From Methanolobus bombayensis (lineage in GTDB: Archaea; Halobacteriota; Methanosarcinia; Methanosarcinales; Methanosarcinaceae): 64,000 bases of DNA. Below the pieces are notes generated by a model that ran no database searches, was not told the DNA's origin, and was given only the letters and a program-made list of their open reading frames with translations. The stretch lies in the NCBI RefSeq assembly GCF_017873415.1, contig NZ_JAGGKD010000002.1:1-64000 (forward strand), given 5' to 3'. Position numbers and translations under genes: made by a program. Below are positions 17,561-26,496 of the stretch, one piece after another (position 1 is the stretch's first letter; every line of letters starts with the position of its first letter).

Positions 17561-18094
17561 ATGGCAAAACCACGGAAATACAGAAATTATAACAAACTTC
17601 TTGACGATAATGGAAATATAAGAGTGACATGTAATGAAAGTTCATTTAAAACTCCTGAAACGCACAAGACAAACCATTATAAAAAAAGTATAAAAAAACA
17701 TATGCATGCTGGACCAGCGTTACCAACGCTTCATGCAGAAAACGAAGGAAGGTATATAGTATATTCACCTAAAAAAACAACTTCACCATGTTTGCCTAAT
17801 GATGCTTCATCTTTTAAAGATAAATATTTTACATGTTCTTGTGGTGCTAAATTTATAACAAAAGATATGTTTAAGCTTCATGTTAGAACTTACAAGCACT
17901 ATAGTTGTTATTACTGCGGGAATGACTACGATACATATAATGGCTTGATATTTCATTTAACAGAATGTACTAAGTGCCTAACAAGAAATGAAAAATTTCA
18001 ATGTGATTATTGTGGTAGAAAGTTTAGAACGAAAGGAGATTTAAACCTGCATATTAAAAGCACACATAAAAATGAACATGAAAATTTAGAATGA
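17561..18094 (+). CDS. C2H2 zinc-finger protein
   Basis: This 177-aa protein has a basic, finger-free N-terminal 80 residues and three C-terminal zinc sites: FTCSCGAKFITKDMFKLH with VRTYKH (a CxC variant, about 92-114), YSCYYCGNDYDTYNGLIFHL with TECTKC, and a canonical FQCDYCGRKFRTKGDLNLHI with KSTH (about 148-170). The last finger is indistinguishable in style from eukaryotic DNA-binding fingers. It is divergent from the ribbon/C2H2 protein at 17,016 and its 3' end overlaps the convergent dprA-like gene by 9 bp. It is likely a DNA- or RNA-binding regulator. Confidence 0.75.
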   Translation: MAKPRKYRNYNKLLDDNGNIRVTCNESSFKTPETHKTNHYKKSIKKHMHAGPALPTLHAENEGRYIVYSPKKTTSPCLPNDASSFKDKYFTCSCGAKFITKDMFKLHVRTYKHYSCYYCGNDYDTYNGLIFHLTECTKCLTRNEKFQCDYCGRKFRTKGDLNLHIKSTHKNEHENLE

Positions 18095-19039
18095 GTCTAA
18101 GTAGAACTGTTGAGTAGCTTTCGGCTTTTGTTCATTTTCTTTTGACTTCAGTTTACTGATAAAATCATCATCTTGTGTGTATTTTATGACAACATCAACT
18201 GAATGTTCATTTATCAATTGGAGATTTCCAGCAAATTTTGAACTTTCAAGTAACTCTAATGAGGGAACCAGTACACACAACAATCTTCCCTGCTCTTTAC
18301 AGAATTTTGCAGTATGCATTGTTCCAGATTTTATGGATGATTGAACAATTATTACTCCACTTGATAAGCCACTTTGAATTTTATTACGATTTACAAAGTT
18401 GCTTTTATTTGCTTTAGTTCCAATAGGATACTCAGAAACTAGCGCACCACCTGTTTGAATAATAGCATTAGCAAGATGTTTATTTGATTTTGGATAAACG
18501 CTGTCCAAACCATGTGCAAGAACTGCAATTGTTGTACCATTTGAATCAAGCGTTGCTTCATGTGCAGCAGCATCAACACCTTCTGCCAGTCCAGCAACAA
18601 TAGAATAGTCATTTTTTACAAGAATAGAAGTTAATTCTTTTGTCTTGGATATCCCATAGTCTGTTGCCTTCCTTGAACCTACTACAGCAATACAATCACT
18701 ATTGAGTGCTTCTACGTTTCCTTTAACATGCAAAATATGGGGATGATCTTTTATTTGGAGAAGTTTACGAGGATAATCATCAGAGAATATTGAGACAATT
18801 TTTATACCTAATTTATCAGATTTTTCAATTAAAGCCTCTGCTTTTTCCCAAGCTTCCGCAACCGTATCTAGCTTTGGTACTACTATTCTTCCATATTCTT
18901 TTTTTGCATTTTCAAGCAAATCCACTATATTAGCTGGAGTTTCGATTTCAGAAAAGTCAGACAATGTCATCAATTTTTCAATGGTTGTGTGTCCTATTTT
19001 TGGAGTCTGCTGAAGTGTTAAAATTATTAATCTATACAT
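18086..19039 (-). CDS. DprA/Smf-like DNA-processing protein
   Basis: A 317-aa Rossmann-fold DprA homologue. The family signature runs in order: VVGSRKATDYGISK (about 118-131), YSIVAGLAEGVDAAAHEATL, IAVLAHGLDSVYPKSN, GGALVSEYPIGTKANKSNFV with NRNKIQSGLSSGVIIVQSS, and IKSGTMHTAKFCKEQGR. DprA binds single-stranded DNA and loads RecA during transformation. Here it is coupled to a ComF-like phosphoribosyltransferase (8-bp overlap, same strand) inside an accessory region, so a defence or nucleotide-sensing role is as likely as DNA uptake. The C-terminal winged helix of many DprAs is not evident. Function in archaea is inference. Confidence 0.85.
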   Translation of the reverse strand: MYRLIILTLQQTPKIGHTTIEKLMTLSDFSEIETPANIVDLLENAKKEYGRIVVPKLDTVAEAWEKAEALIEKSDKLGIKIVSIFSDDYPRKLLQIKDHPHILHVKGNVEALNSDCIAVVGSRKATDYGISKTKELTSILVKNDYSIVAGLAEGVDAAAHEATLDSNGTTIAVLAHGLDSVYPKSNKHLANAIIQTGGALVSEYPIGTKANKSNFVNRNKIQSGLSSGVIIVQSSIKSGTMHTAKFCKEQGRLLCVLVPSLELLESSKFAGNLQLINEHSVDVVIKYTQDDDFISKLKSKENEQKPKATQQFYLDSF

Positions 19040-19754
19040 CTATTTGTCGTCCTTTCATCCTGTAGCTCCATGTCTCTCCAAGTGCAAAAGGTATAACTAT
19101 TCTTGCACCTGCCTCTAATAGTAGTTCTTTTCCTGCTTTTAGTGAAGCACCCGATGTTGCGATATCATCTAATAGCAAAACCTGTTTACCTCTTATTAAA
19201 TCTTCATCTATAATATCCTCTATGATATCCAAGGATTCCATTTCATAATTAATATCTCCACGTCTGCCACCAAGATGTTTTGGAGTTACTGTCTTTGTCC
19301 TGTGCAAAACATCTGTGCCATCTCTTATTAGATAATCTACTTCATATTCAAGGGATTCAACAAATACATCTGCAAATGTAAAAAGAAGACTCTCTTCACA
19401 ATCACAGTTTGCATAATAAGGATACTCAGCTAACATACTTGCAATTTGTCTTATTCCAGAATCTTGTAAACCTGCTTCACTAGAAGGCATTACGCAAATC
19501 GTGTATTCGGAGCAAAAATCAAGTATTAATTCAAATTTATAGAGAAAAAAACTTAGAGAAATTTTACTTCTTTCAGATAAGTCTGTTTCTTTTGAACTTT
19601 TCTTTACATTTAAGATGTGTTGGGAAAAATCATCGAAGTAAGGATTAGGATTATAACCTCGGCGGGGGGTTTGATATGTACCAAAATTAAGAATATCACC
19701 AAATGTAGCCATTCGATTGTAATAATCATCAACAAAAATTGTGCATTTACTCAT
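19032..19754 (-). CDS. ComF-like phosphoribosyltransferase
   Basis: A 240-aa protein whose C-terminal half is a type I phosphoribosyltransferase: the PRPP-binding loop reads VLLLDDIATSGASLKAG (about residues 186-202), followed by LLLEAGARIVIPFALGETW. The N-terminal half has no zinc ribbon, unlike classic ComF. It likely binds or transfers 5-phosphoribosyl groups from PRPP; the substrate is unknown. It is the first gene of a two-gene unit with the DprA-like gene. In bacteria both families belong to natural transformation, and fusions or pairs of the two have been proposed as conflict-system modules (recollection, not verified). Confidence 0.75.
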   Translation of the reverse strand: MSKCTIFVDDYYNRMATFGDILNFGTYQTPRRGYNPNPYFDDFSQHILNVKKSSKETDLSERSKISLSFFLYKFELILDFCSEYTICVMPSSEAGLQDSGIRQIASMLAEYPYYANCDCEESLLFTFADVFVESLEYEVDYLIRDGTDVLHRTKTVTPKHLGGRRGDINYEMESLDIIEDIIDEDLIRGKQVLLLDDIATSGASLKAGKELLLEAGARIVIPFALGETWSYRMKGRQIDV

Positions 19755-20484
19755 TTGCTATTAATTATGCATTTCCCTCATAAAACTGTTATTATATGGT
19801 AAATATTCAATTAATTACCTTTTTTTTCCAAACATGTTATGATTAAAGTTTTTTTGTTTCACCAAGTGCAAAAGGTATCACAATAAGTACTAATAGAGAT
19901 GTTATATCATTCATGTGTATGCCTTATTCGAGTTACTGTAAGGTAATTTTGAGCTGAGATGAGTTTAAACTGCTGTACACAGGATATTCAACTTCCAACT
20001 GTCACGGTAAGCTATGTTGCATAAATCTGTTAAGCTCTAAGTAATATTTTCTTTGCTCATCAGGTTAAGGTGTCACTTATATAATGCTAATCTAACATAA
20101 TGAAATGTGAGTGATTAAATATAGCAGAACAAGCGAGACAAATCTATAGAGATGTTTTTCAGAAAAAAGAGGATTTAACACTAGTGGATTAACGATCTTA
20201 TATACCATATATCCTGTTTTCAGAATCTATTAGTTCATGAGGAGATTCCCATAATATAACTATTTTCTTATCTGGCCTATGGGCACGACTGTAATATTGT
20301 AGGATTCCCTGAAGAAATTATAAATTTGTCTAATAATAATTTAACACAAAATGGTTATATATATTACACTTATACAATAATACCTAATCTTTAAGCGTTG
20401 TAAAACTTTGAGCACTTGTAGATTTAAGTGAAATTTGGATATGTATCTTCATTTGCATAAATTAACGTTTTCTGGAGGAGAAAA
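19755..20484. other. Intergenic region with repeat A6
   Basis: A 730-bp gap between the divergent PRTase and LSm/TPR genes. The only structure I recognise is repeat A6 (20,085-20,224). ATATATATTACAC near 20,355 is a possible TATA element for the downstream operon. Confidence 0.45.
20085..20224 (+). repeat. Dispersed repeat family A, copy A6
   Basis: It contains the most typical family A core, AGCAGAACAAGCGAGACAAA followed by TCTATAGAGATGTTTTTC, and ends ATATCCTGTTTTCAG like A3-A5. The 5' CAATTGAA part is missing or diverged. Confidence 0.65.
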
Positions 20485-23061
20485 ATGGACATCACTTCAA
20501 CATTAATTTCTGAAGCTAAAAAGGGTATGTGTTTACAGCTTACGTTAATTAACGGATTCAATCTGAGCGGAGAAATAACTGATATTGATAGCGATGGTGT
20601 AATCCTCAGGAATAAAGATAAATTAGCAGCTGCAGCTTTGACAGCAATTGTTGCCTGGCAATTGGACCTTATTAATAAAGAAGAAGAAGAAATTAACATT
20701 AAAGAAGTCGAGGACGAGTATACTAAACAAGGAACTAACATTTCCGAAGATGTACCTGCAGATGATATTGCAAAGATTTTAGATGGTTTTCATCCTGAAA
20801 AAGACGAACATAGTGAAATAACTCTAAAGAAGCATATCAACAAAGCACCTCAAATCTTACTTCAGGTGGAAAATGATTCTGATAAGAAAAAGTGGGATAG
20901 CATACTAAGCCGATACCAGAATGCTTCAAAGAATGACAACTTAGATTTAATTGAAGCATTAGCTGATGAATTAATCGCAATTGGTAATAGTTATCCAGGA
21001 TGTGGAATATTTTATTATAATGCTGCATGCTTTAAAGTAAAGGGGCATAATTATCCAGATGCCAGTGAATTGTTTGACAGGGCCTTAAAAATTGATAAAT
21101 ACTCCAATTATGCTTACAATACTGCTTGCGCATATCTTCTGGGTGGAGATAAAAGTAAAGCACTGGCATATTTAGGAATTTACTTCTGCATGGAGTATTT
21201 TACTCAAGATGTAAACCTGTGGCATAGATTCTGCAGCATTGCCAAAGATAAAGAAGAATATCATATTTTCAGCATTGTTTTTAATGAACTTATAAGTAAA
21301 TATTATCAGCTGGATGCAGGAACAGATAATTCTTTGGAACTTTTACTTAAATCAGCACTGTATGTTTTTACTGATGTAAAAGATGTAAGGGATAAAATTA
21401 TCACTTTCTTTACTTTTATCGAAAATGCAGACAATGATATAATTGAAGAAAAGTTGGATCAATTTATTGATGAGTACAATTTTTTGATAGATAAAAAGGA
21501 ATTATACAAATCAAATGTAGATTTTGATTATATTTACTCTTTGCTAAACGGAATTAATATCAAAGATGCCAATAAACTTCCTCAACCACCTGCGAAAGCA
21601 GCACTAAATATTAAGCTTGAAGAAGACGAAGAAGACATATTCTTTACAGGACATTGTTCCACATCGTTAAAGCGTGGCCACATTTACCGAGTTATTCCAC
21701 CATATAAGTATGGTTTCTTAAAAGATGAAAACGGCATCAACTATCATTTTAAGTATGATTCTATTTTTGATAACATTGGATATCTGGATGGAGTTACAGA
21801 GGATAATCTATTCCCTGTACTTTTCAAATCCACACCCAGTACGCTAGCAAATTCATCTACCGATGAAACTGCAAGCTTCATTTGTTCTTATAATTTGCTA
21901 GACAATATGATCAATTTAGCACAAAATTTCTCTAAGGAAAGAGATTATCCAAATGCTATTCTTGAATTAGACAATGTGCTTGAGTATGACCCAGACAATG
22001 CAGAAGCAAACAAGCTAAAAGACAGATGGACAACTCTCTATGAAGACAAGTATAAGGTTCATGTTGATAAAATTAGTTTTCAGCCCCAAAATCCCTCTGA
22101 ATGGAAAGCAATGGGGGATTTCTTACTTAACCTGGAAATGCATGATGAAGCTATAGAGGCTTTTAACAAATCCTCTGAAAACATGTCAGCATCTTCTAGT
22201 TCATGGTATGGACAAGGCATTGCCTACTTGAAAACTAAAAAGTATGAAGAGGCAATTGAATGTTTGACTACAGCACTTAAAAAGAATCCCACATATTATC
22301 ATGCAAGTCACGCAATAAGTATTGCGTATAACCGTTTAGGAATGTATAAGGAAGCAATAGAACATAGCGAAGATGTAATAGGTGCCAGACCTGATTATAA
22401 AGATGCATGGGAGCAAAAAGCATTTGCTTTATCTAGATTAGGAAAATATGACTCTGCAATTAATTCTTATGATATGGTTCTAAATCTTGATCCTGAAGAT
22501 TGGGATGCATTATCTAAAAAAAGCTCTGTTCTAATTAAACAAGATAATTTAGTTATGGCTATGAAATGTATCAACAAAGTGTTATCTCATGTCCCAGAAC
22601 ATCCAGATTCTCTTTTCACAAAAGGTTACATCTATCAGAAACAAAGTCGATACCAAGAGGCACTAGAATATTTTGAAAGAAGTCTTTTTTTGAATTCAAG
22701 TAATGTAAAAGCACTGACCAAGAAGGCATATATTCTTGCAATAATGGGTGAAAAAAATGTTGCTATTCAAGTAATACAAGATGCTTTGGATCTTAAAATG
22801 ACTAACCCAAAAACATGGTACTACAAAGGTGTTGTTCATCATTATGCAGAAGAATACGAGGAAGCAATATCAGCTTATAAGAATTCATTGAAGTTGGAAC
22901 CTGGTGTACAGCGTGTTATTGTATGCAAAGAAAGAGCTGAAAAGAAGTTAGATCCATCTATGGAATTGGTTGAAGAAAAGGACAACGAAATAAATGAGAA
23001 TTCTGGTGACCAAGTTGAAGATTTAATATCAGCTCTTAATCAAAAATATTCGCTAACTTAA
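20485..23061 (+). CDS. LSm/Hfq-like, TPR and cold-shock-like multidomain protein
   Basis: An 858-aa cytosolic protein. Residues about 12-65 resemble an Sm/Hfq fold: KKGMCLQLTLINGFNLSGEI, then TDIDSDGVILRN and ALTAIVAWQL. An acidic linker and a first TPR set follow (about 170-250). A cold-shock/S1-like barrel comes at about 388-450 (KRGHIYRVIPPYKYGFLKDE, then YHFKYDSIF; note the aromatic YGFL and YHF positions). Eight or more TPRs fill about 475-825 (for example WYGQGIAYLKTKKYEEAIEC). Two RNA-binding folds and a protein scaffold point to RNA-centred work. A strong GGAGGAG lies five bases before the ATG. The 12-finger protein gene begins 42 bp downstream, so the two are probably one operon. The LSm and cold-shock calls are by-eye inferences. 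Confidence 0.65.
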   Translation: MDITSTLISEAKKGMCLQLTLINGFNLSGEITDIDSDGVILRNKDKLAAAALTAIVAWQLDLINKEEEEINIKEVEDEYTKQGTNISEDVPADDIAKILDGFHPEKDEHSEITLKKHINKAPQILLQVENDSDKKKWDSILSRYQNASKNDNLDLIEALADELIAIGNSYPGCGIFYYNAACFKVKGHNYPDASELFDRALKIDKYSNYAYNTACAYLLGGDKSKALAYLGIYFCMEYFTQDVNLWHRFCSIAKDKEEYHIFSIVFNELISKYYQLDAGTDNSLELLLKSALYVFTDVKDVRDKIITFFTFIENADNDIIEEKLDQFIDEYNFLIDKKELYKSNVDFDYIYSLLNGINIKDANKLPQPPAKAALNIKLEEDEEDIFFTGHCSTSLKRGHIYRVIPPYKYGFLKDENGINYHFKYDSIFDNIGYLDGVTEDNLFPVLFKSTPSTLANSSTDETASFICSYNLLDNMINLAQNFSKERDYPNAILELDNVLEYDPDNAEANKLKDRWTTLYEDKYKVHVDKISFQPQNPSEWKAMGDFLLNLEMHDEAIEAFNKSSENMSASSSSWYGQGIAYLKTKKYEEAIECLTTALKKNPTYYHASHAISIAYNRLGMYKEAIEHSEDVIGARPDYKDAWEQKAFALSRLGKYDSAINSYDMVLNLDPEDWDALSKKSSVLIKQDNLVMAMKCINKVLSHVPEHPDSLFTKGYIYQKQSRYQEALEYFERSLFLNSSNVKALTKKAYILAIMGEKNVAIQVIQDALDLKMTNPKTWYYKGVVHHYAEEYEEAISAYKNSLKLEPGVQRVIVCKERAEKKLDPSMELVEEKDNEINENSGDQVEDLISALNQKYSLT

Positions 23062-23102
23062 GTTGATGGTATAAATTCGAAAAGTTTTTGCGTAGAATTA
23101 CG

Positions 23103-24458
23103 ATGGTGACAGATACAATGGTTTCTAGTTTAAAAAAGGATAAGTCTGAATTGTGTGAAGAGTGCTATTATATCGCCAATTGTACTGATTATTTTAGTTA
23201 CTGTGTATTTACTGGAAAAAAAGTTCCATGGACTAAATCTGATAGATTAGAAAGAAATATAGACAAAGAAGAGGATGCTAAAGGCATTGTCAAAATATTA
23301 GAGAGTCATAAAAAGGATATCGAAGCTAATTTCACATTGAGTGAAGCTGATAAAATAAAAAATCATCACATAATAGACGATTTGTTACGCAAATTTAAAG
23401 ACAAAACACGTTATACGAATCCACGTTCATGTGATATATGTGGATTCAATAGTGACTGTAAAAGTTATTTTCTTCATTGCCCATATTTTTCTGTTAGAAA
23501 GTCTCTAAAAACGAAAAAAGATATATTAAAAAAAGCTAATCAAACTCCAATTTACCGCTGTAAAATATGCAAAGAAATTGTTTTGCCTACAAACCTATAT
23601 TGCGCTTTCTGTATGAATTATGAAATGGAAAATTCAAAATGCAATGTTTGTGGTGAAATATTTTCAAATTTTGAAGATTATGAAGAACATTTATTAACAC
23701 ATCCAAGGTGTGAATTCTGTGGTAAAATATGTAAATCTAAATCTGAACTAAAAAAACATGTTAAGAATGAACATTATGAATGCGAATATTGCAAAAAAGT
23801 ATTCAAATCAGAAAAAGAAAGAGAGAATCATATTAGGATTAAACACCATTGCAAAGTATGTGGCAATAACTACAAGTTGCTTGCAAGCCACATGAAAAAA
23901 CATCCGTTTTGCGAAATCTGCAATAAATATTTTTTAACTAAAGACGAATATATTAAACAGCATGCAGAACCACACCCAACATGTAAGTATTGTGGGGAAC
24001 AACGTCTATCAGAAATCGATTTGAAAACACATATTGAAAATCATAAGTGTCCTGTCTGTTTGAATTTCTTCCATCCTCTTAATGAACATTTAAAATCTCA
24101 CCCTAAATGTGAAATATGTGGTAAACTCGCTTATGATGAGAAGAAATTAGAAGAGCACTTGCGTGAAGATCACCAATGTGACATATGTGGTAAACAGTTT
24201 GTTGACAAAAGAGAATTAATTGAACATCGAAATAACCATTTCAAATTTAATTGTTCTGTATGTGGAATGAAATTTATTAATGAATTAGATTTGAAGGAGC
24301 ATCTTAAAACTCATCTTAAATGTAGTTTTTGCCCTGAAGCTTTTAAAAGTGAATCAGATTTGGCTAAACATCTAGATGATTTGCATCCTAAATGTGAGTT
24401 ATGTGGAACAAGATTCCCTACAAAAAACATGCTTAAAAAGCACAAGCACAAAAAATAG
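23103..24458 (+). CDS. Poly-C2H2 zinc-finger protein, about 12 fingers
   Basis: A 451-aa protein from the ATG at 23,103 (a TTG 15 bases earlier is possible). The N-terminal 165 residues hold other Cys clusters (CEECYYIANC, CDICGFNSDC, CKICKE...CAFC). From about residue 175 to the end runs an almost unbroken series of C-x2-C-x9-13-H-x3-4-H units, twelve by my count, for example CEFCGKICKSKSELKKHV, CDICGKQFVDKRELIEHR and CSFCPEAFKSESDLAKHL. Linkers are only one to four residues, shorter than the eukaryotic TGEKP linker. The last unit is cut short (KHKH). It should bind nucleic acid along an extended groove. Probably co-transcribed with the LSm/TPR gene. Arrays this long are rare in archaea. Confidence 0.85.
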   Translation: MVTDTMVSSLKKDKSELCEECYYIANCTDYFSYCVFTGKKVPWTKSDRLERNIDKEEDAKGIVKILESHKKDIEANFTLSEADKIKNHHIIDDLLRKFKDKTRYTNPRSCDICGFNSDCKSYFLHCPYFSVRKSLKTKKDILKKANQTPIYRCKICKEIVLPTNLYCAFCMNYEMENSKCNVCGEIFSNFEDYEEHLLTHPRCEFCGKICKSKSELKKHVKNEHYECEYCKKVFKSEKERENHIRIKHHCKVCGNNYKLLASHMKKHPFCEICNKYFLTKDEYIKQHAEPHPTCKYCGEQRLSEIDLKTHIENHKCPVCLNFFHPLNEHLKSHPKCEICGKLAYDEKKLEEHLREDHQCDICGKQFVDKRELIEHRNNHFKFNCSVCGMKFINELDLKEHLKTHLKCSFCPEAFKSESDLAKHLDDLHPKCELCGTRFPTKNMLKKHKHKK

Positions 24459-24481
24459 TTTCAACAAAGCCAACAAATCAC

Positions 24482-25192
24482 CTATAGAATAAATGAAAAT
24501 ACTCTTTCGCTGTGCAAAGATAGATTATGGATTTTTGAAGTTCCATTTATCTCATGGATTTTTTTAGCAAATTCTGCTGCAGGTAGAAAAATATCAGATT
24601 CAGAGAAATGGTACTTATAATGTGCTCCTCTTTCACATACAAATTCAACAAGATTAATTCCACAGTTATTAAGAATGTCTGAGTATGTTTGAGCAGATAT
24701 TATATCTTGCTCACTTGGACTGGAACAGTCTTGATAATGAGGGTCAGAGTTTGGATGATTGTGAAATATAAGAACAGACGAATAGTCATAATCATTGCAT
24801 TTAGTTAGAATCTGTTCAGTTGCTAAATGAATGGTAACTGCTTCTTTATTTATTCCTTTATTGGTCCACATGAGCTCAACGGTTTTGTTTTTTTCAAAAC
24901 CAAGAATCACCCACTCATGTTTCTTATACTTCAAAAGGCCAGCAGCAACAGATGGAAAATCAGACAAGTTTTCATTGACATAATAAAATGCTCCCTTTGG
25001 GTTCATCCTTTTTTTGAACTCCATATCTACTGTAGTCTCACCCTCATGAAACGTATAATACTTTTTAATTGCTTTGTTTCGTCTCTTGTCTGCCAGTGTT
25101 CTTACTTCTTTTTCATTAAGGGCATGGAGATGTGTGACTATAAATATAAGCGCAATAGCTAAAAGAATGAGACTTAACACGAGAGTATTCAT
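24482..25192 (-). CDS. Membrane-anchored JAB/RadC-like metalloprotease
   Basis: A 236-aa protein with one N-terminal hydrophobic anchor (residues 3-22, LVLSLILLAIALIFIVTHLH) followed by a JAB/MPN domain. The JAMM zinc motif is visible: SVLIFHNHPNSDP (HxHP near 146) and SSPSEQD about ten residues on (S-x2-D). JAMM enzymes cleave isopeptide bonds or act as RadC-like nuclease/regulator folds; the TM anchor would place it on the cytosolic membrane face or outside. It is convergent with the poly-zinc-finger gene (24-bp gap). No ubiquitin-like or E1/E2-like partner is visible, so the substrate is unknown. Confidence 0.75.
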   Translation of the reverse strand: MNTLVLSLILLAIALIFIVTHLHALNEKEVRTLADKRRNKAIKKYYTFHEGETTVDMEFKKRMNPKGAFYYVNENLSDFPSVAAGLLKYKKHEWVILGFEKNKTVELMWTNKGINKEAVTIHLATEQILTKCNDYDYSSVLIFHNHPNSDPHYQDCSSPSEQDIISAQTYSDILNNCGINLVEFVCERGAHYKYHFSESDIFLPAAEFAKKIHEINGTSKIHNLSLHSERVFSFIL

Positions 25193-25555
25193 TTTGAAGA
25201 TTTATTTGGTTACATCTTATTAAAAATGTTGTAAAATTAATGGTTCTGTACTGAGCCAAACTAAAAGGTAAATATTAAATAACCCACTCAATCTTGAGGA
25301 AATCCATATGATAATATGTATTCTCAACCGTTGCAGGTACCTTCTTGAATAAAGTCAAGTTAGATTCCAGAATCTCTTCTTGATTATCAAGTTAAAATAC
25401 CACTTACGGATGTTCTTTGAAGAATACGATTTATTTATTTATCCTGCATAGGTAAGGCATCTGCTGGTATGAATTCGTGAGCTGATTTGCCTTGTTTCAG
25501 AGAGTTTAATAGATTTAAGCCTGATATGATAAAAGATAAAGCTACATTCAATGAA
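25193..25555. other. Intergenic region with repeat C2
   Basis: Between two minus-strand genes; it contains repeat C2 (25,428-25,530). The rest shows no gene or RNA that I recognise. Confidence 0.4.
25428..25530 (+). repeat. Dispersed repeat family C, copy C2
   Basis: TTTATTTATCCTGCATAGGT, then TATGAATTCGTGAGCTGATT and TGCCTTGTTTCAGAGAGTT, match C1 at 9055-9160. The head hairpin is degenerate in this copy. Confidence 0.55.
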
Positions 25556-26017
25556 TTATACTATTTCTCCAAAGGGACAATCCTTTAGTACACTTGATAT
25601 TCCATTTGTTGATGTGTTCAATGCAGTCCTAAATGATTTACAAAATCTACATCTATCATCTCTCCCCCTGCCTTTTATTGTTAGCTCAAATATTCTATGA
25701 TCAAGTTTCTTTAATGATATATTCCCATTTGTATAATGTACTTTTCTGAAAGTCCAGTTATAAATTACCTCTACATTATTTTTCTCAATAAACTCATCTG
25801 AACAAATCATTCTCCAACAACAGTTTTGGACCCCTTTCCCAGTATAAGAAAGTTCTAAAAAATCATATGAAGGTTCTGAATAATCACGTTCATAGTCATC
25901 ACATTCTATGCACATTTTGGCAGTAAGAGATCCAAATTTTCTATCTTTTAATTCACAATAATAGAGATTATTTCCAGCTCCACTCTTTCCGATTAATTTT
26001 GCAAATCTGCAATTCAA
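25556..26017 (-). CDS. Cysteine-rich hypothetical protein
   Basis: A 153-aa protein with about ten cysteines in clusters (NCRFAKL..., YYCELKDR, KMCIECDDYE, QNCCWRMIC, DRCRFCKSF, KDCPFG) and beta-rich segments between. This pattern could hold zinc or an iron-sulfur cluster. I do not recognise the family. It stands alone on the minus strand between repeats C2 and A3, with no clear promoter or ribosome binding site seen. A metal-binding small protein is all that can be said. Confidence 0.6.
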   Translation of the reverse strand: MNCRFAKLIGKSGAGNNLYYCELKDRKFGSLTAKMCIECDDYERDYSEPSYDFLELSYTGKGVQNCCWRMICSDEFIEKNNVEVIYNWTFRKVHYTNGNISLKKLDHRIFELTIKGRGRDDRCRFCKSFRTALNTSTNGISSVLKDCPFGEIV

Positions 26018-26061
26018 TTTAACAACCCAGTATATTATATGCGTAACAAAGTAAATAAGTT

Positions 26062-26290
26062 TTCATTTAATGTATATGGCCTGAACGTTCATCTGATATA
26101 TTCCACCCAAACTTCTCAATTGAGTTATATCATCTGAACTTTGGATCATGTGAATTAAAAGTATAATATGGAAGAAACTAATTTTCGTAGAACAAGCAGA
26201 CACATCTATAGATATATTTTCTTCTTTGGATAAGGAATCACAAAACAGAATCCTTTTCTATATGATTAAAGTTCTGCCTGTTTATTTCAG
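26062..26290 (+). repeat. Dispersed repeat family A, copy A3
   Basis: A full-length copy: CTGAACGTTCATCTGATATA, CAATTGAGTTATATCATCTG, AACTTTGGATCATGTG, TATGGAAGAAACTAATTTT, the GTAGAACAAGCAGACACATC core plus TATAGATATATTTT, and the 3' end GGATAAGGAATCACAAAACA...CTGCCTGTTTATTTCAG. It lies upstream of the NERD-helicase gene. Confidence 0.75.
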
Positions 26291-26347
26291 ATGAAAAGTA
26301 GTTCATAACTAGAAGGGATTTGAATGCATAGAATCTTATTTTAATGC

Positions 26348-26375
26348 GCCTGAATTGGGCGGGGATGGCAATAAA
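26348..26375 (+). repeat. Family B head
   Basis: GCCTGAATTGGGC (26,348-26,360) plus GGGGATGGCAATAAACAG. It is 57 bp downstream of repeat A3, the same A-then-B order as at 15.8-16.3 kb. Confidence 0.55.
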
Positions 26376-26496
26376 CAGTTTTCTGAATAATTATTGCATC
26401 TATTAGTGATTAAAGGGATTACGACTGCAATCAATTATGAAAATTTAGGAAGTTATAAATACAACTGAATTCATCCTATGTTAGGAGTAGATAAAT

